The notes beneath the pieces are model-generated. The model did no database searches, was not told the DNA's origin, and saw only the letters and a list, made by a program, of their open reading frames with translations. This document shows positions 1-17,339 of a stretch of DNA of 64,000 nucleotides, piece after piece. This DNA comes from Eleginops maclovinus (Eukaryota > Chordata > Actinopteri > Perciformes > Eleginopidae), in the NCBI RefSeq assembly GCF_036324505.1, contig NC_086368.1, positions 7,773,016 to 7,837,015 of the forward strand. The letters are read 5' to 3'. Made by a program: the position numbers and the translations under genes. Position 1 is the first letter of the stretch. Every line of letters starts with the position of its first letter.

Positions 1-4234
<4,234 letters not shown>

Positions 4235-6765
4235 GCCAGCTTTTTAAAACTGATTTGAGGTCAGAAAAACTCCCAGGGATGGAATCTGTATGGATGACGG
4301 CTTCCCATTTCCTCCCACTTCTCTTTCTCTTTGCTCTTTCCTGACTTACAATCAACAAAGTCAAGCTCTCTGATTAATGCAGATGTATCTATCCTAACAA
4401 TTGCACTTTTATCTTTCAAGGATCTCATAGAAGTAGATATTTGCTTTTGTTATTGTGTGCTGGAGAGCTCAAGGATTAGGAGGGGAAATGAAGCAGATAT
4501 TTTTTTCCGAAAGAGGATTTTAATTTCCTGCCTCGCGCTTCAAGGTGACATTTGGGACTGAGTTTCTGATGCTTTTGATTGAGGCTCATTCTAATCTTCA
4601 ACATTCTGCTTACGCCATGATGCTTTCTCCGCCCACTGTGACTTTGTCCCAACGGAGCTAATTCCCTGTGAAGAGGAGTGGAGTTGAGGACGACTTTGGT
4701 CATCATTTGAGAGGGCCAGTATTGTTATTTTAAATGAATATGTGTTTTGTCATTCATGTAGTAACCAGTGGATATTGATTTGGAAGCATCAGAAACGATC
4801 ATCATGTATGCAGTAGCTGGACACAGTCTGTCTGAATCCTCTAAAGACTGCCACCCACTGGAAAAATTCGGAGTAAGTAATCTCCGCAAAACTCGCAGAT
4901 CAACTTGATTGCAGTACCAGCAAGGGTTTGGCTTCTTGTACTGTACATACTCAGAGACTGCTGTTTATTTTACCTCACATAGGTCTAATCATAGTGAAAA
5001 TATGTATACAGAAGCCTGGCGACATGAAGATGGCGCAGAGAAGAAAAAGGTGCAGGAATGGTTTTTAAAACGCATTTCAGAGAAGTATTTCTGTGTATGG
5101 TACAATATTTGTGATTCTTCTTATATTTGAATGTTAGTAGTGGCTGTAGAGCTTATACCCCGGGGCCATGACCAGTGGGACTGCACTATAAACAGGAACT
5201 CTTCTGGTCTCAACATACAGGGCTTTAATGTTCTGGCCTAACTGAGAGCAGAGTGGAGAGTTTCTTTTTCCCCCTCTTACATACATCCCGGGGACTTTCC
5301 CAGTTCTCTTTCAGTGTTAGAACATAATAAAAACACATGTGCTGATAGCATAATGTCACTTTAAGTCTAGTATTTGTCGCAAAACTAGCTTTGCTTCATT
5401 TTACGTTAGATAAGATAAGATGTATTTGGTGCCATTAAAGAAGATAATGCAGTATAATTTTGTTCTTGGATGCAGTGTATTTCCTCCACAGAGGTGAAGA
5501 CCGTACTGTACTGTTACTAAAGATAAAAATATAAACAGTATAAACCTACATTAACAGGTATAGTCCAGCTTCCATGGACCAATTTCTCTCAGTCTTCACT
5601 TACTGTTTCGTGAGTTGTTTTGGCTTTTTCCCAACTGTACGTTGTTGCCTACTGCTTACATCCTGTGAAGACACATTAGCATGGTATCGCTACATATCTT
5701 GTCCATACTGTTATGTGCTGAAGTGGCAGTCCACTTAGTGAAACAGTATTTTATAAATTCAAGCGTACTATATTTTCTTTCTTTCTACGAAGGTATTTCT
5801 CGAATGTGGACTTTTTTTCTTTTTTCCAAAGACAAGTGGCATTACATACATGTTTGTATTATTACAGCCATTGAAAGCACTTATTGAACTTTGTTGGGAC
5901 GACGATTGTGATTGGACTAATCCAAACTGAAGAGGTAATGTTGTACAGAGCTGGTGAGTGTATTTTCTTACTCTTCTTTTTGCAACTTCTTGTCCTGAGG
6001 TGCTGTCCCGTTATCACCTACTTACAGTATGTTGTGTTACTGGAACCCCTCTAAAATTCACTTTCAACACATTCTCGGACAGGAAATTAACCTTGAAGTG
6101 CATCATATGAGTTTTGCACTTTTCTCTGTTGGTGTTTATCAGTGCTGTTTTGTTCATGCCATCTATAATCGACCATGACATGTATTAGGTTGCTCGACAG
6201 ATAGAACCTCAGAAAAATGTAAATACTTGAAAGATTTTTCAGAGATAAGTCCATCTCATACAGATTTACGTATGGTACTGAAAAAAAAATGAATGTCTGC
6301 TGGAAGGTGTTGCCATAGAGTGCACCGTATGTGCTCATTAATCGAAATCATGTCCTGGAGTGACGAGACCGCGTCAAAAACACGCCACTCCAATGAAATG
6401 CAATCAAACTGAAGTCAGTATGAATGTAATGTCTGTTAGAAAAAAAAGGCTTCAGTCTAATATTATAAATATGTTAACAATGTATGTACATGCTTATTAA
6501 CATGGCTTCAAAAGCTACCAAAAGACCCTGATAAAAGGCACCTTTGTTGCAGTGAATGCACAGCATGTGAAGCGTTTGATATGACGGTTCACTTTGGGGA
6601 GGCGTTACCATATCTAGCATTTACAGACAATGAGCTCCAAGCAGTGTTAAAAGTTCTGATATTCGTGCTGTATAGCAATTGAATGAAAAAGTGAATTGTC
6701 ATCTTTTTATTTGTATTCTGTGTATTTGTTCAATGTGTTTTAATAAATCTTCTGGACAACAGGAA
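4235..6765 (+). other. candidate 3'UTR of the chd5-like gene
   Basis: No splice site or ORF of note follows the TAG. Sequence without recognisable transposon dominates up to an AATAAA at 6742. An earlier AATAAA lies at 5326-5331 and could give a shorter form of about 1.1 kb. The extent is inferred from signals only. Confidence 0.45.
6742..6747 (+). terminator. candidate polyadenylation signal of the chd5-like gene
   Basis: AATAAA, followed within 15-35 bases by a plausible cleavage region and a GT-rich stretch (TTGTGTCATTGTTGC), the usual layout of a vertebrate 3' end. It is about 2.5 kb past the stop codon. A weaker alternative is at 5326. Confidence 0.45.
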
Positions 6766-7018
6766 CATTGTGTCATTGTTGCTTTCTCTGCAGACAGGCA
6801 TTTGAATAAATGAGTAGAGTTCAAAAAGACTTCAGATTTCACTAAACCAATTGACCATCTGAAGTTGACCTCTTAAACGTTACCTTGAGTTCTCTGTACG
6901 TCTTCCAGCGCATAAGCAAGCAGTGCTGTAAATGTGATTAGAGGCAGAAATAGAACCACCAGTGTAGTCAGTGAGGGATAAAAATAGAGGAGAAGCCATT
7001 CACAAAGTAGTCAGAGTT

Positions 7019-7415
7019 TAAAGGGACCCTGTTATGCTAATTTTCAGTACTGTGTATCTTTACATATTTTAATGTACATACTGCCTGTGCTGCAGCACCT
7101 TTTTTCACCCTCTGTCTGAAACCAGAGCCCAGTCTGCTCTGATAGGTTAGCTGGCTGGTTCTGTTGTGATTGGCCAACCGCTTGAGATGTCCCCACCCTT
7201 AGCCTGTCTTGTAAAATGTGTTGAAATGCTAGCTAATACCAGCACATTTGATAGTGATGTCACTATGTTACGAATGTAAACAGGCAGAATGTTTTAGGCA
7301 TTGGGGGAATGTCTGGGAGAGAAACTATGAGATTTTAGCCTCTGAAGACCATTTACATGTGCAAAAACCCTATAGAGAAGGGAAAACTCATTAAAAAACA
7401 TAGAAGGGCCCCTGA
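7019..7415 (+). mobile_element. GGGCCC-ended MITE family ('M'), copy 2
   Basis: Starts TTTAAAGGGACCCTGTTATG and ends AGGGCCCCTG, with the family's inner landmarks: TACTGCCTGTGCTGCAGCAC, CACCCTCTGTCTGAAACC, GCCCAGTCTGCTCTGAT, and a distal ATTTTAGCCTCTGAAGACC. It has no coding capacity. About ten related copies lie in this window in both orientations, so it is a dispersed non-autonomous DNA element. The superfamily is not proven here; hAT is likely. Confidence 0.75.
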
Positions 7416-7504
7416 AAGACAACACATTCAAGACAAAATACTAATAACAATATCATAAGGCTTATAACACAAATTGTACTAAAAGTTTTATAGTCTGCTG
7501 TGTC

Positions 7505-7985
7505 TAAAGAATCAGAATCAGAATTCCTTCATCAGTCAGCAGCAAAGAGACAATACTGATATAGGCCAAATCAAGCAGTATGTAGGAAAGTGGAAAGGAC
7601 ATATTAATCATATATTTACCTCATTGGAAGTATAAAAACTTAAGTAGTAGCATTATAACCAAAAATAAGTGAAGTAGTTGCAGGATAACGGTCGTAAATA
7701 CTATATTTACTGGTACATGTACCCTATATTGCACAGTGTAATATAACATTATTATTACGGCATTGTTACAGGTACTGTGGTGGTGCAAAAAGAATAAGCA
7801 GTCAGTGGTAGAATCATAACATATAGACATTGCACCACAGCAGTCTTATAGTCTGTGTTGTTGTGTGTGCTGGTCTTCCAGTTGTGGTTATACAGTCTGA
7901 CACGGTGACCTGGAGGGGTGAGACATGCTGTCCAACAATGATGACAGCTTAGCCATTGTTCTCCTTTCTCCCACCTCCCCCACAA
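7505..7985. repeat. possible degenerate dispersed repeat
   Basis: Starts with AATCAGAATCAGAATTCCTT, a common opening of a fish interspersed repeat, and contains ATATTGCACAGTGTAATATAAC. A relative seems to lie at 8756-8960 (TTTATTTCTCCCCAAGAGAA ... TTTTGTCACAGGAGCATGTT). No ORF. Confidence 0.35.
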
Positions 7986-8575
7986 ATCACATTGTTTTAC
8001 GTCTTTAAGTCTTTTTTGTGTTTAATTTGAATGCAAGACATATTTCCCCTAAGCACAATGAGGTTGAAATTGATGTTCGGAAAAAAAGCATTAAACAATC
8101 AAATGAAGCATTCATTTGAACTTTAGCAAATGTGTGGCTAAACTCAATAAAACAAGGCCAAACTAAATGTTTACAGACATTTTTGTAAGCCGGGTATTTT
8201 ATAGGCAGTGGGGAATAGTTTATCTGCTTTAATTGCTGTTTTTGCATCATTAAAATGTGCAATTGAAGATACTGCATTCGAGTTGAGATTCAGCGTGCTC
8301 CTTATTGTTTTTCAGAAGAGTAGAGGCTCATTTAGAGACTGATGAAATTACATGTAAACAGACACAGTTTACGTAATCGTCAAAAGGATTTGAGCTGCTT
8401 TTACACTCAGCATTCTCATTCCTTATTCTTAGGTTTTTTTGTTATGTTCTGACATTCTTTCCATATCCGCAGAATTCCTAATGTTTTCATTAATTGTTTC
8501 GTAAAGGGTATTTGATAATACTTCATGCAGATGTCGAATCAATGAATTTACACTGTTTTCTGTCTTTCATGCCAG

Positions 8576-8727
<152 letters not shown>

Positions 8728-9169
8728 AAAAGATTTCCTGATTAAAAAACTTTAAATTAGATTGGATATACTTTATTTCTCCCCAAGAGAAAGGTAAATT
8801 GTTTTGTCACAGGAGCATGTTAACAAGGCATTGCACTTATTACAAACAAAACAAATAAAATAGAAATAGATCTATAAAGTATCTAATAATTCACAACATA
8901 ACATATATACAATAGGCTAGACTGCTCTTTAATAGGCCAATCTACTACTAAAAAATATATAAAGATAGTATACTATTTTAATTCCAGAAGTAGTTGCAGT
9001 TTTCTAAAATTAAAGTAGTAGTGTGTGTAACCTATGCGCAGATCGCAAATCTGGGTTTTTGGTATTTAAGGGAAATAATAGTCATACAACTCTTATTCTG
9101 CAATTTCTTTTTTCATTTGCTGGCCACACACTTTGTCAATAAACCTCAAAAGAAAAATAATTGGAGGAT

Positions 9170-9479
9170 GAAACCCTCTTTATTGTCACATACATGCACA
9201 CAGCAGAGCACACACAGTGAAATTGGTCCTCTGCATTTAACCCATCCTAGTACTAGGAGCAGTGGGCAGCTAACGTGCAGCGCCCGGGGAGCAATGTGGA
9301 GGGGGGGATTGGAGATGTCCGGTGCCTTGCTCAAGGGCACCACAGCAGGGCCCAGGACGTGAACTGGGACCTCTCCAAGTAGCAGTCCACTTCCCATATT
9401 TAAAGTCTGTTTCGTGACTTGAACCGGCAACCCTACGATTCCCAGTCCAAGCCCCTACTGACTGAGCCACTGCTGGCAA
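9170..9479 (-). mobile_element. tRNA-derived SINE, minus strand
   Basis: Read on the minus strand it starts near 9478 with a tRNA-like head: A-box-like TGGCTCAGTCAGTAGG (9454-9469) and B-box-like GGTTCAAGTC (9416-9425). It ends with a tail of the type found on fish SINEs: AAATGCAGAGGACCAATTTC, then GTGACAATAAAGAGGG around 9180. It has an internal Pol III promoter and no coding capacity; such elements borrow LINE machinery. Confidence 0.75.
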
Positions 9480-9879
9480 CAATCAGTGTTTATATTTTTG
9501 ATACAAAACATATTATTTTGCTTAAGCAAAGTGCCATTTTGCCTTTGTAAATGTAAACGAATACACCACATGTATTGCTCCAATTCATGTGGATGTTCCC
9601 TTTAAATCTCCTTACCTCCTTCTCTTTTCAAATCTCAGCCAATGATTAGACATCATGCAGCTGACTGGAGTACCATGTGAACAGACAACTTCAGTCCAAT
9701 ACGGAAGTGCTCTGAGACAGCATTGCCCCTAATTCCTTCTGTCCAGCCCACTTCTACTTAGAAATCCCCCACATTGGCCAACACACATCCCCTAAGCTTC
9801 ACATTGGCTGCATGCTTGATTCTGCCGTTCTGCCATTGGCTGCTTGTGTCTGAGAGCCCTCACCCTGCATTGTGCTGCT

Positions 9880-10311
9880 GTCTGGGCAGCAGCAGGGGTC
9901 TGGGGAGTGGGAGGAGGGAGAAAAGCAAAAGAAAAGGAAACAATGAGACTGTAGGGGTTGTGTGGGGGGAAAAGACCCATCTAAAAAAGAGAGGGACAGA
10001 GAGGGGAGATAGAGGGAGGAACTCAAGCACACAGGCGACAGAGGGAGAGGGGAGGGAGCAAAGAGGGTTACCTCATAGAGAGCTGCTAGTGTGCACACGG
10101 AGCAGGGGAGAAGTTGTGGGAAAGTAAACAGCACAGGAGAATCCAATCTGTTTCAGTCACTTGCAGCCCCCGCAGAAGACCAGAGGGATGAGTGTATTGG
10201 AGCCAGCAGGGTGGTAAAAACTGAGAGTTTATGGGAGGTAACCAGGATTAAAAGGGGCCACCAGGGAGTGCCTGAAGCTTCTCGGAGGACATACTACTGA
10301 AGGCAAGGAGG
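9880..10311 (+). promoter_or_regulatory. GA-rich segment, weak candidate promoter and noncoding first exon of arhgef10l
   Basis: GC- and GA-rich compared with its surroundings, with CCATTGGC-type CCAAT boxes at about 9772 and 9833. It ends in GGCAAGGAG|GTGAGA at about 10312, a good splice donor. arhgef10l has its first coding exon at 25605 behind a clear acceptor, so at least one upstream noncoding exon is required. Whether it is this one is a guess. Confidence 0.25.
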
Positions 10312-10520
10312 TGAGATATTATGTTATCCTCTAAACACTTTCCTTCCTCCATTCTGTCCTTCTCCCTCCTCACTCTCAGCATGGTTAGCATGTTGCAAAG
10401 ACAGCAGCTGTGGAGAGTGGAGTTGGGGGGTGGGTGTTGCTGGTTTGTGCCTCTCTGTCTCTGTCCGTAGAGGAGGAGAGGATGGGAACGACATAGTACC
10501 CGTGTGGCCTTTTTTTGCAG

Positions 10521-10870
10521 AGTACACACCATCATGGACGATTAAATCCAAGCCGGCCTCAGAGAGCCGGCAGGGCTACAGAGCGTGAGGCCTTGTTATG
10601 ATAGCAGCAGTTCCTGAGACAGACACCAGGAAGGATGAGCGGGAGATTGCCTGCTCATCCCAGACCCACACCTCTGGCCGGCAGTTTTTCAGCAGCACTG
10701 CACAGCTCTCCCACAGCCTCAGGCTATACAAAAAGATCCTCTGGCCCGGGCCTTAACCATTCCAGCTTGACGGTTTCTTCCCGGAGTACAATAGCCCCTC
10801 CCAGGATGGATTTCATGCTGCCTCTAAACTCTGCACAGAGAGGGGAGACAGGGGTGAGGGGGGAGTAAGG
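10521..10870 (+). other. GC-richer block with acceptor-like and donor-like ends, possible untranslated exon
   Basis: It begins after CTTTTTTTGCAG at about 10520 and has GGGGTGAGG near 10855. A 77-codon frame opens at 10635 (MSGRLPAHPRPTPLAGSF...), but I recognise no homologue. It could be 5'UTR of arhgef10l, a conserved noncoding segment, or chance. Confidence 0.2.
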
Positions 10871-11528
10871 GACCTCTGACCAACTAATTTGCATTTTAAG
10901 CTAGGGCACTGTTTCTGCCTCACTTGCCGGATGTCGAAGTGGCTTTTTTTTGTTTATTAACTCCATGGACTCACTGTATCAGATTTTTTTCTTCTTAGTC
11001 ACAGTTTAGCACTTCCAACACACATTAACAATCCATGCATGCAATTCCTGCTGCCACAAAGACCTCACTATCAATGGGAACTCTTTTGCCACAGTCTCAC
11101 CCATGAACTTGTACTAATGCATTGATATGTACACACGCAAGGCCTTGGTGCTCAAAAACACAATTGGTCATTTGATAGTGGTGTCACGCCTATCAAATGT
11201 TTACAGGTGGACTGTGTGACACACTGACTGCATTCCCATGGGAATGTCAGACAATTACCCAACATAAGGGAGTCAAGTATGTTTGTAAGTTGAGGCCTAC
11301 CATCAGTAATTTGTTGTCACCCTAACAGGACTTTAATATCGTCTTAGGTCTTCTGATAAACCTTTAGGCCAAAGCAACATAATTTGAAGAATAGTCAGAA
11401 CTTCATACATCGTTTGATATGGTTGCTTTTATTGCTGGTAATTAGCCAATATGTTGCATGACACTTCCTGAATTGTGACTGATGATGATATCTAATATGA
11501 TTGGAGCTCCCTTTCTCTCACATGGATA
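10871..11528. other. intergenic DNA without recognised features
   Basis: No exon, ORF or repeat end is visible. Base composition is ordinary for the window. Confidence 0.4.
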
Positions 11529-11963
11529 CAGGGGTGTAGTGGGCGTTGGACGCGGGGGTACGCCGTCCACCCACTTCTCCCGACGTGATATATAAAAAAA
11601 TAATAAATATAAAATAGCTTAGGCTACAACTAAAAAAAAAAATTAAAAAAATAGCTTACAACTCAAATGTAAATCCGGAGATATTGGCAATGGTGAGAAC
11701 AACCTACATAGGCTACATAAGACATCCCCAGTATCTGTCCGTGACCTATATTGGCTACGACATGAACATAACATGAACATTCGATAATCGTCATCAACCT
11801 GACACTTAAAACAAGACAAAAAAAAAACAACGAGAACGTGGATGTGATGAAGCTGAATATATGTATGGCTTTTTGGGTGGGAGTGTGTGTGTGTGTGTGT
11901 GTGTTTGGGGGGTGACGTCACAAATAGCGTACCCTCACTTAAAAAATCCCCACTACACCACTG
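11529..11963. mobile_element. hAT-type MITE with perfect 8-bp target duplication
   Basis: Ends are CAGGGGTGTAGTGGG and CCCCACTACACCACTG, imperfect inverted repeats. The element is flanked on both sides by CATGGATA (11521-11528 and 11964-11971), an exact 8-bp target site duplication as hAT transposases make. It is 435 bp, with no transposase ORF. It contains a short GT tract at 11885-11904. Confidence 0.85.
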
Positions 11964-12323
11964 CATGGATATAATAGTGAACACAGGCCTTGCTGCCTTA
12001 TACTGTATGATAGCTAAGATCAGACAAACACAATGCTAATGCAAAAGGCAAAAGCTGACTATGGGAAAACAAGATTTAGGTCACTGCATCAGCCAAATCT
12101 GAATTGTCAGAGACTGTTTACATCTGACATTTTAGACCAACTCAAGGTTAGTTCAAATAAGTGCATTTTTATACTTGTGGTGATACTGTTTTCTAGGATC
12201 AGGCTGAATTTGGAGGTGGAGGTATCTCATTTGTCTAAGACTGGAGCTTTGCCGTTGGAATAGAAATAGAACTCAATTTGGAAACATTTCTCTAAGTCTT
12301 AACTACTTCAGAGGGCTATTGAC

Positions 12324-12968
12324 CCGGGTTTCCAATTCGAAACTTACCCGTCATGTTTCAATAACAGATGTTACAAATGCTATTATAATGTTAACACATT
12401 TTTTTCTCCGCCCGGTTAAGCTCTGGTTCCTCAACGGTAAAATATGTCTGTAGAAAACGGCTTCACAATAAGATAGCAACAAGTAGTCAAGATAGTCAGA
12501 TTAGCTTCGGCTGCCATGCTATCACCTGTCTTATACCAGAGAAACTTTCATAACAGTGCTGTGATGCCAAACAGCGTCAATTCAGACTGAAACACATTCA
12601 CTACAGGGGGTATGCATCAGCTGTTTGTGTGACAGTCAGCTGCCGTGAGCTAACTGCAGACTAAACGCCGGTGGACGAGCAGTACTGCAGCGGGCGGTAA
12701 ATGCCGCTGAACCACATTTACAAAAGCAACACGATCATCGACCCGACGCAGTCCCCGACTGTTGTTGTTGTGAGCGGCGTTGGGGAGAAAATCAGCGACG
12801 TAAATGAGATGTAGCTGTCAAAACACAAATATCTAGGGATAGCCTACGTTATATAAGTATTGTATGAGCATTATTGCCGGACATTTTGACCGGCAGGTTT
12901 TGAATTTACCGGTTTATTAAACATTTTACCAGCTAAAAACCGGTAATTACCGGCTAACGGAAACCCTG
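12324..12968. mobile_element. hAT-type MITE, 645 bp
   Basis: The left end CCGGGTTTCC and right end GGAAACCCTG are inverted repeats with one mismatch. The flanks CTATTGAC (12316-12323) and CTATGGAC (12969-12976) match in 7 of 8 bases, indicating an older 8-bp target duplication. The right part is rich in ACCGGTAATTACCGG-like palindromes. No ORF. Confidence 0.75.
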
Positions 12969-13957
12969 CTATGGACATGTAGCAAATCTAGCATAAAGGA
13001 TCAAAAGTGATTTTCCTACGGGTAATCAAATCTTTTAATGTGTAAACTTATAGGAAAAGTGCAACCTCTGGACTTTGCAAGTGACGCTGTCTATAAAAAG
13101 TGATGCACACTTCATGTTTTATGGGGATAATTTAGCGTGTGAATACAGTTTCATAACAGGTCTTCTGTGGCAAGCTGTGGCAGGTCTGAGATTTTCTGGG
13201 AAAATCTCCTCGATGACATGTCATCTCGGGGCTGGAAACTGGAAGGGTGGAGATGGAAAGGCGTGGTGGGCATGTACCAGACAGGGAGTGTATTAACTGT
13301 TTGTTGCATCAGAGCAGGGTTTTAAAGTTTGACATTGTGCACACGATCAATGCTATCTGCATCATACTGTGGGCTTCATCTTGCTTCAGCCTATGTATAT
13401 ATATTTTACCATTTTGGTAAATTGGCACCACAAGAATGTACCCACATTAGCAGTTTCAATTTGCGATCTGAATGGACAGACAACTATCACCGGGTTTCTT
13501 TGACACTGAAACATGATTCACAGGCCAGGTCATCATACGATTAAAGAGTATCTGTTTATCTTTGAATTCAAAATGTTAGTCACAATACATCTAAATCTAT
13601 GGGTATAATTTTTCTTTTACTGAGAAATGACTCATATATTGAGTAATATGCAGCAAGTCATTTTAAAATACTGCTAAATATTCTAATAAGAGGGCCAGAA
13701 CAGAAGGTCAATTACAAAAAACTAACTACCATTTATTTTTTGAATAAGAGGAGTAACCTGTCCCTTTGACCTCTCCTGTCACTCCCTCTGCATTACTCTG
13801 GCAATAACAAAACAACAACTGAAGGATGATTTGCATTTTATACTATACCCACTCTAGGCATCAAAACCAGGATATCACAACCTCTTTGCGTATATTTTGT
13901 CTATTTCTGATTTCAGTTTGACTCTTGTGAGTCCCAAAAATGTATTCAAATGTAATT

Positions 13958-14510
13958 TAAAAGGGGGCCTATTATACTCATTTTCAGGGTCACATTTGTA
14001 TTTTTTACTTTACTGGAACATGTCTCCATGCTTTAAGGTTCAAAAAGATCTTTATTTTTTACATACTGCCTGGGTTGCACCTCTTTTCACCCTCTGTCTG
14101 AAACCAGAGCCCAGTCTGCTCTGATTGGTTAGATAAACAGTTCTGTTGTGATTCGTCAACTGCTAAGGGGGGCATATAAACTGTCTTAGGAGCAGACCTT
14201 AGAATTTTAGCCTTTGCAGACCATTTACATACACAAAAACATGTCCCGCCCCTTAGCCCATCATGTACAATGTGTAGGAGTGCTAGCCAATAGAAGTGCA
14301 CGTGTAACATCATGAGGTCACTATGTTATGGAAGTAAACAAAGGAGTTTAATCGAGGCGTTTTGGCCAGGTGGGGAGTGTGTGGGAGAGATACTCCCTCT
14401 GGAAGGATCTTTGGGATTTTAGCCTTTGAAGACCATTTATATACACAAAAAGCAATATAACACACTACATGAAAGGGAAAACCCTAAAAAGCATAATAGT
14501 GCCCTTTTGA
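13958..14510 (+). mobile_element. MITE family M, copy 3
   Basis: Starts near AAAAGGGGGCCTATTATACT and ends AGCATAATAGTGCCCTTTT. It keeps TACTGCCTGGGTTGCACC, CACCCTCTGTCTGAAACC and GATTTTAGCCTTTGAAGACC. The unit ATTTTAGCCTTTG.AGACCATTTA occurs twice (near 14204 and 14418), so this copy has an internal duplication or a composite structure. Confidence 0.75.
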
Positions 14511-14821
14511 TATGTATCTTCTGCATAGGACAGAGATAGGGGATACAGATATAGATATATATGTGAAAAAGATTATTTTGGCTATTTGGCTGCACTTGTT
14601 TACATGGGAATAGGGAGTTCACAAACAACACACCAATCAGGACACCTATAAATTACGAACGACTCCGTGTGCCAGGAGCTGCTGCAGCACGTAATAAATG
14701 TAGCCTTCGCCACATACGTTTCTGTCACAGCCTTTAGCTAGTGCTATATTCCTAAGATAGCTAGTTAATGATAATGCAAACATGATACGGTACCTTTATA
14801 AACAATAACATACTCGGTTCT

Positions 14822-15107
14822 GTGGCTGTTAGGTTGAGTGGTCACCTATTTGAAGGTCGGTGGGTTTGTTTCCCAGTCCTTACAGTCAACATGTGAATAG
14901 TGTATTTGTGTAAGACACTTAACCCCAAGTTGCTCCCGAAGGCATTGCCACTGGTGTGTTGGAGTGTGTGAATGTTAATCTCTCTGAGCAGGTGGCACCT
15001 AGTATGAATGAGTGTGAATGGGTAAATGCTGAATTGTTTTTATAAAAGTGCTTTGACGAGTCGTAAAGATTGGAAAAGCTCTATATAGGTGCAGTCCATT
15101 TACCATG
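14822..15107 (+). mobile_element. tRNA-derived SINE, second family, copy 1
   Basis: The head resembles a tRNA promoter (GTGGCTGTTAGGTTGAGTGG, then GGGTTTGTTTCCCAG as B box). The body has AGACACTTAACCCCAAGTTG and CTCCCGAAGGCATTGCC. The tail is AGCTCTATATAGGTGCAGTC. It matches the copy at 50141 in the same order of landmarks. Confidence 0.7.
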
Positions 15108-17224
15108 TTCTGTATAAAGATGATGGTGTCTCACAATGGTTCGAAAAACATTAGGTGGGAGAATGGTAGAGAGAGTGAGATTGGGTTTTATTTATCCATA
15201 AAAACAGAGAGAAATGTATTTGTTGTGTCGCTGGCATTGATCAACAGCCCAGTCCAGCCTCTGCAGATACAACATTGTGTTATTAATCTATAACTTGTCC
15301 TTTGCTGAAAAATGTGTGCCATAAGTATTTCTCTTGATAAACTAAAGCATTGTCAGGTTAACAGATTCCTGCCGTTCTTATCTCTGTTCAGTGTTTATTC
15401 AATACACCACACATGAGTTCAGCATGCTTTTTTGCTGTGAGCACAGATGCCAGATGGACGGTGGAGGTTACTCTGTGTCCTTGACTAATGCGACACCATC
15501 AGCACATCTCTGCTGTTGCGGACTGACACTACTACTGGATCTGCTCTCCACAGCAGAGGGCATATGAAGGCCGGGCTGGCTCCTGAATGCATAAAATATC
15601 CCTGAATGTCTTAACAGTGGCCAAATAACCTAAAACCTGTAGGACGGTATCTAAAATAGGCATGGATAACCTTCTAACCTGTTGTGTTTACAGTGGGACA
15701 TGATATTCCAGATGGCCGTAGGTACAGTGTTCAGAAACATGATAAATAATTCAATAGACTGTGTTCTTCTGTGTTTCCTAAAACCATTTTAGGAAGGGCA
15801 ATGTTAAAGCGATTCCGTGAAATGCACAAATGTACAGCCTCCCACCCGTTGCCTTTTGACAGCTGGAGATATATACTGTTCTCCAGGAGCTGTTTGCGGT
15901 TCCAAAATTGGCCACGTCACATTGGTATCTCTTGGTAGGAAGTCCGTAGGGAAAGCTGAAAAAGGAAGCAGAAATGTCTCTGCCTGGCACTGTTTGTTGT
16001 TGTCAACGGTCCGTTGCTCTCTCATTGTCTGCTGAGTGTTTGTGTGCCCTTTGCTGTTAAGGCAAAAAGCTTTAAGAAGCGGTGCTCTGAGTGACTTTCT
16101 GTTAGATTTTCCAATGCTGTTTATTCAGTCGTCACCAGCTGCTGCTCTCTGCCATTGTGTATTGATATACCCGACTGACACTGACCAATGGATGTGAAGT
16201 TTGTCTGCACTTGGTCAAACATAGCATTGTCTAAATCAGTGGCTAGAACTAAATGTGCAGATCAGCAAAACCCTTACTGAATGCCTAGAAAGCGGCAAAG
16301 GACTTGTTTATTATCCTTGAATTTCATTTTTTAAAGCAGATTACATATCTGTTCTGTTATGTAAAAGTACAGTACAAAAGGGAGCTCAGAAGAAATGAGG
16401 CAACCTAAATTATGTGCCAAGTACACAAACGATCCAACTCAGTAGTCATGGATTGCGCAATTTAAATGTAAAAACCCACAACTAAATAACAATAACATGC
16501 AATACTGACTATGCAAATCCAAGAAATTCTCCAAGACGTTACATCATTTTTGAATTTTTAATCAGGATGTACACTGCTAATGTGTGACCTGGAGTACCGC
16601 AGATCACAAATAAAAGTATACAAACCTCGCTTTCCTTTTTTCGCAGACCACATCCCTCCACTCATTAGCACATTTGGTGAACAGCAGGAGAGTTTCAGAG
16701 CTCTAAGTAGGTCAGGGACAGGGTGTGTAGGAGTCAGTTTCATCTCTATTCTGTGATGTTTCTCATTTCCCCTTAAGAATAGCTTTCACAAAGCTCCACT
16801 CCCGGGGCTCTTTGTTTTTCTAAGCTGGAGAGTGTTTGATGGCTTGTCCAATGGCCTCCCTTCAAAGAAAGTTTTCTCAGAATACCTGTCAACTTGATTC
16901 TGTGGAGGGTTATTATTTGAAGTGAAAAACTTTTAGGCTTCCAGTTTTATGTGTGTGTGTTATCAAGCTGAACTTTTATTCAAGGCACCAGCTGTCTCGT
17001 TGATTGTCATAATGTGGAAATGTGAATTATAGTTCCGAGATATCACCGTGGTCTTATGCTCACTTAATCCTTTCACTCCAGTGAACAATGAAGAGTGATA
17101 ACTTAGTTAGCATGGCTTTCATCTGTAGAAGAGCAGTGGCACGACATTCTGGTGGTTTGCTTTTCTATTATGTTGATTAAAAAGTGACACATATTTTCTG
17201 CTGAGGTTCTAGTAGAATTAATCA
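15108..17224. other. intergenic DNA without recognised genes
   Basis: No spliced coding exon was found. Small ORFs here are short and lack homology that I recognise. 15420-16200 is somewhat GC-richer and could hold conserved noncoding DNA, which only a multi-species alignment would show. Confidence 0.4.
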
Positions 17225-17325
17225 GATCACTGTGTAAAAATACTTTTTGATAGTAAAAGTCCTGCATTCAAAATGTTCCTTAACTATATGCATAAAAGTA
17301 TAGCATCAAAACATATTAAAATAAT
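17225..17325 (+). repeat. left piece of an old fish repeat (family 'P') split by later insertions
   Basis: Contains AGTAAAAGTCCTGCATTC and AAAATGTTCCTTAAC. The same landmarks recur at 61207-61240 inside a complete copy. The matching continuation (AAGTACTCAAAATG, GGCCCATTTCAGAA) appears only after the LINE, at 18645-18680. Confidence 0.6.
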
Positions 17326-17339
17326 ACAAAACAGACTAC

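Noticed and set aside
9416..9478. tRNA gene on the minus strand
   Set aside because: The tRNA-like head runs into a SINE body and tail, so it is the promoter of a SINE.
9774..10146. 117- and 115-codon ORFs on both strands
   Set aside because: Low-complexity GA/CT-rich text with no recognised domain; both strands open together, as expected of such composition.
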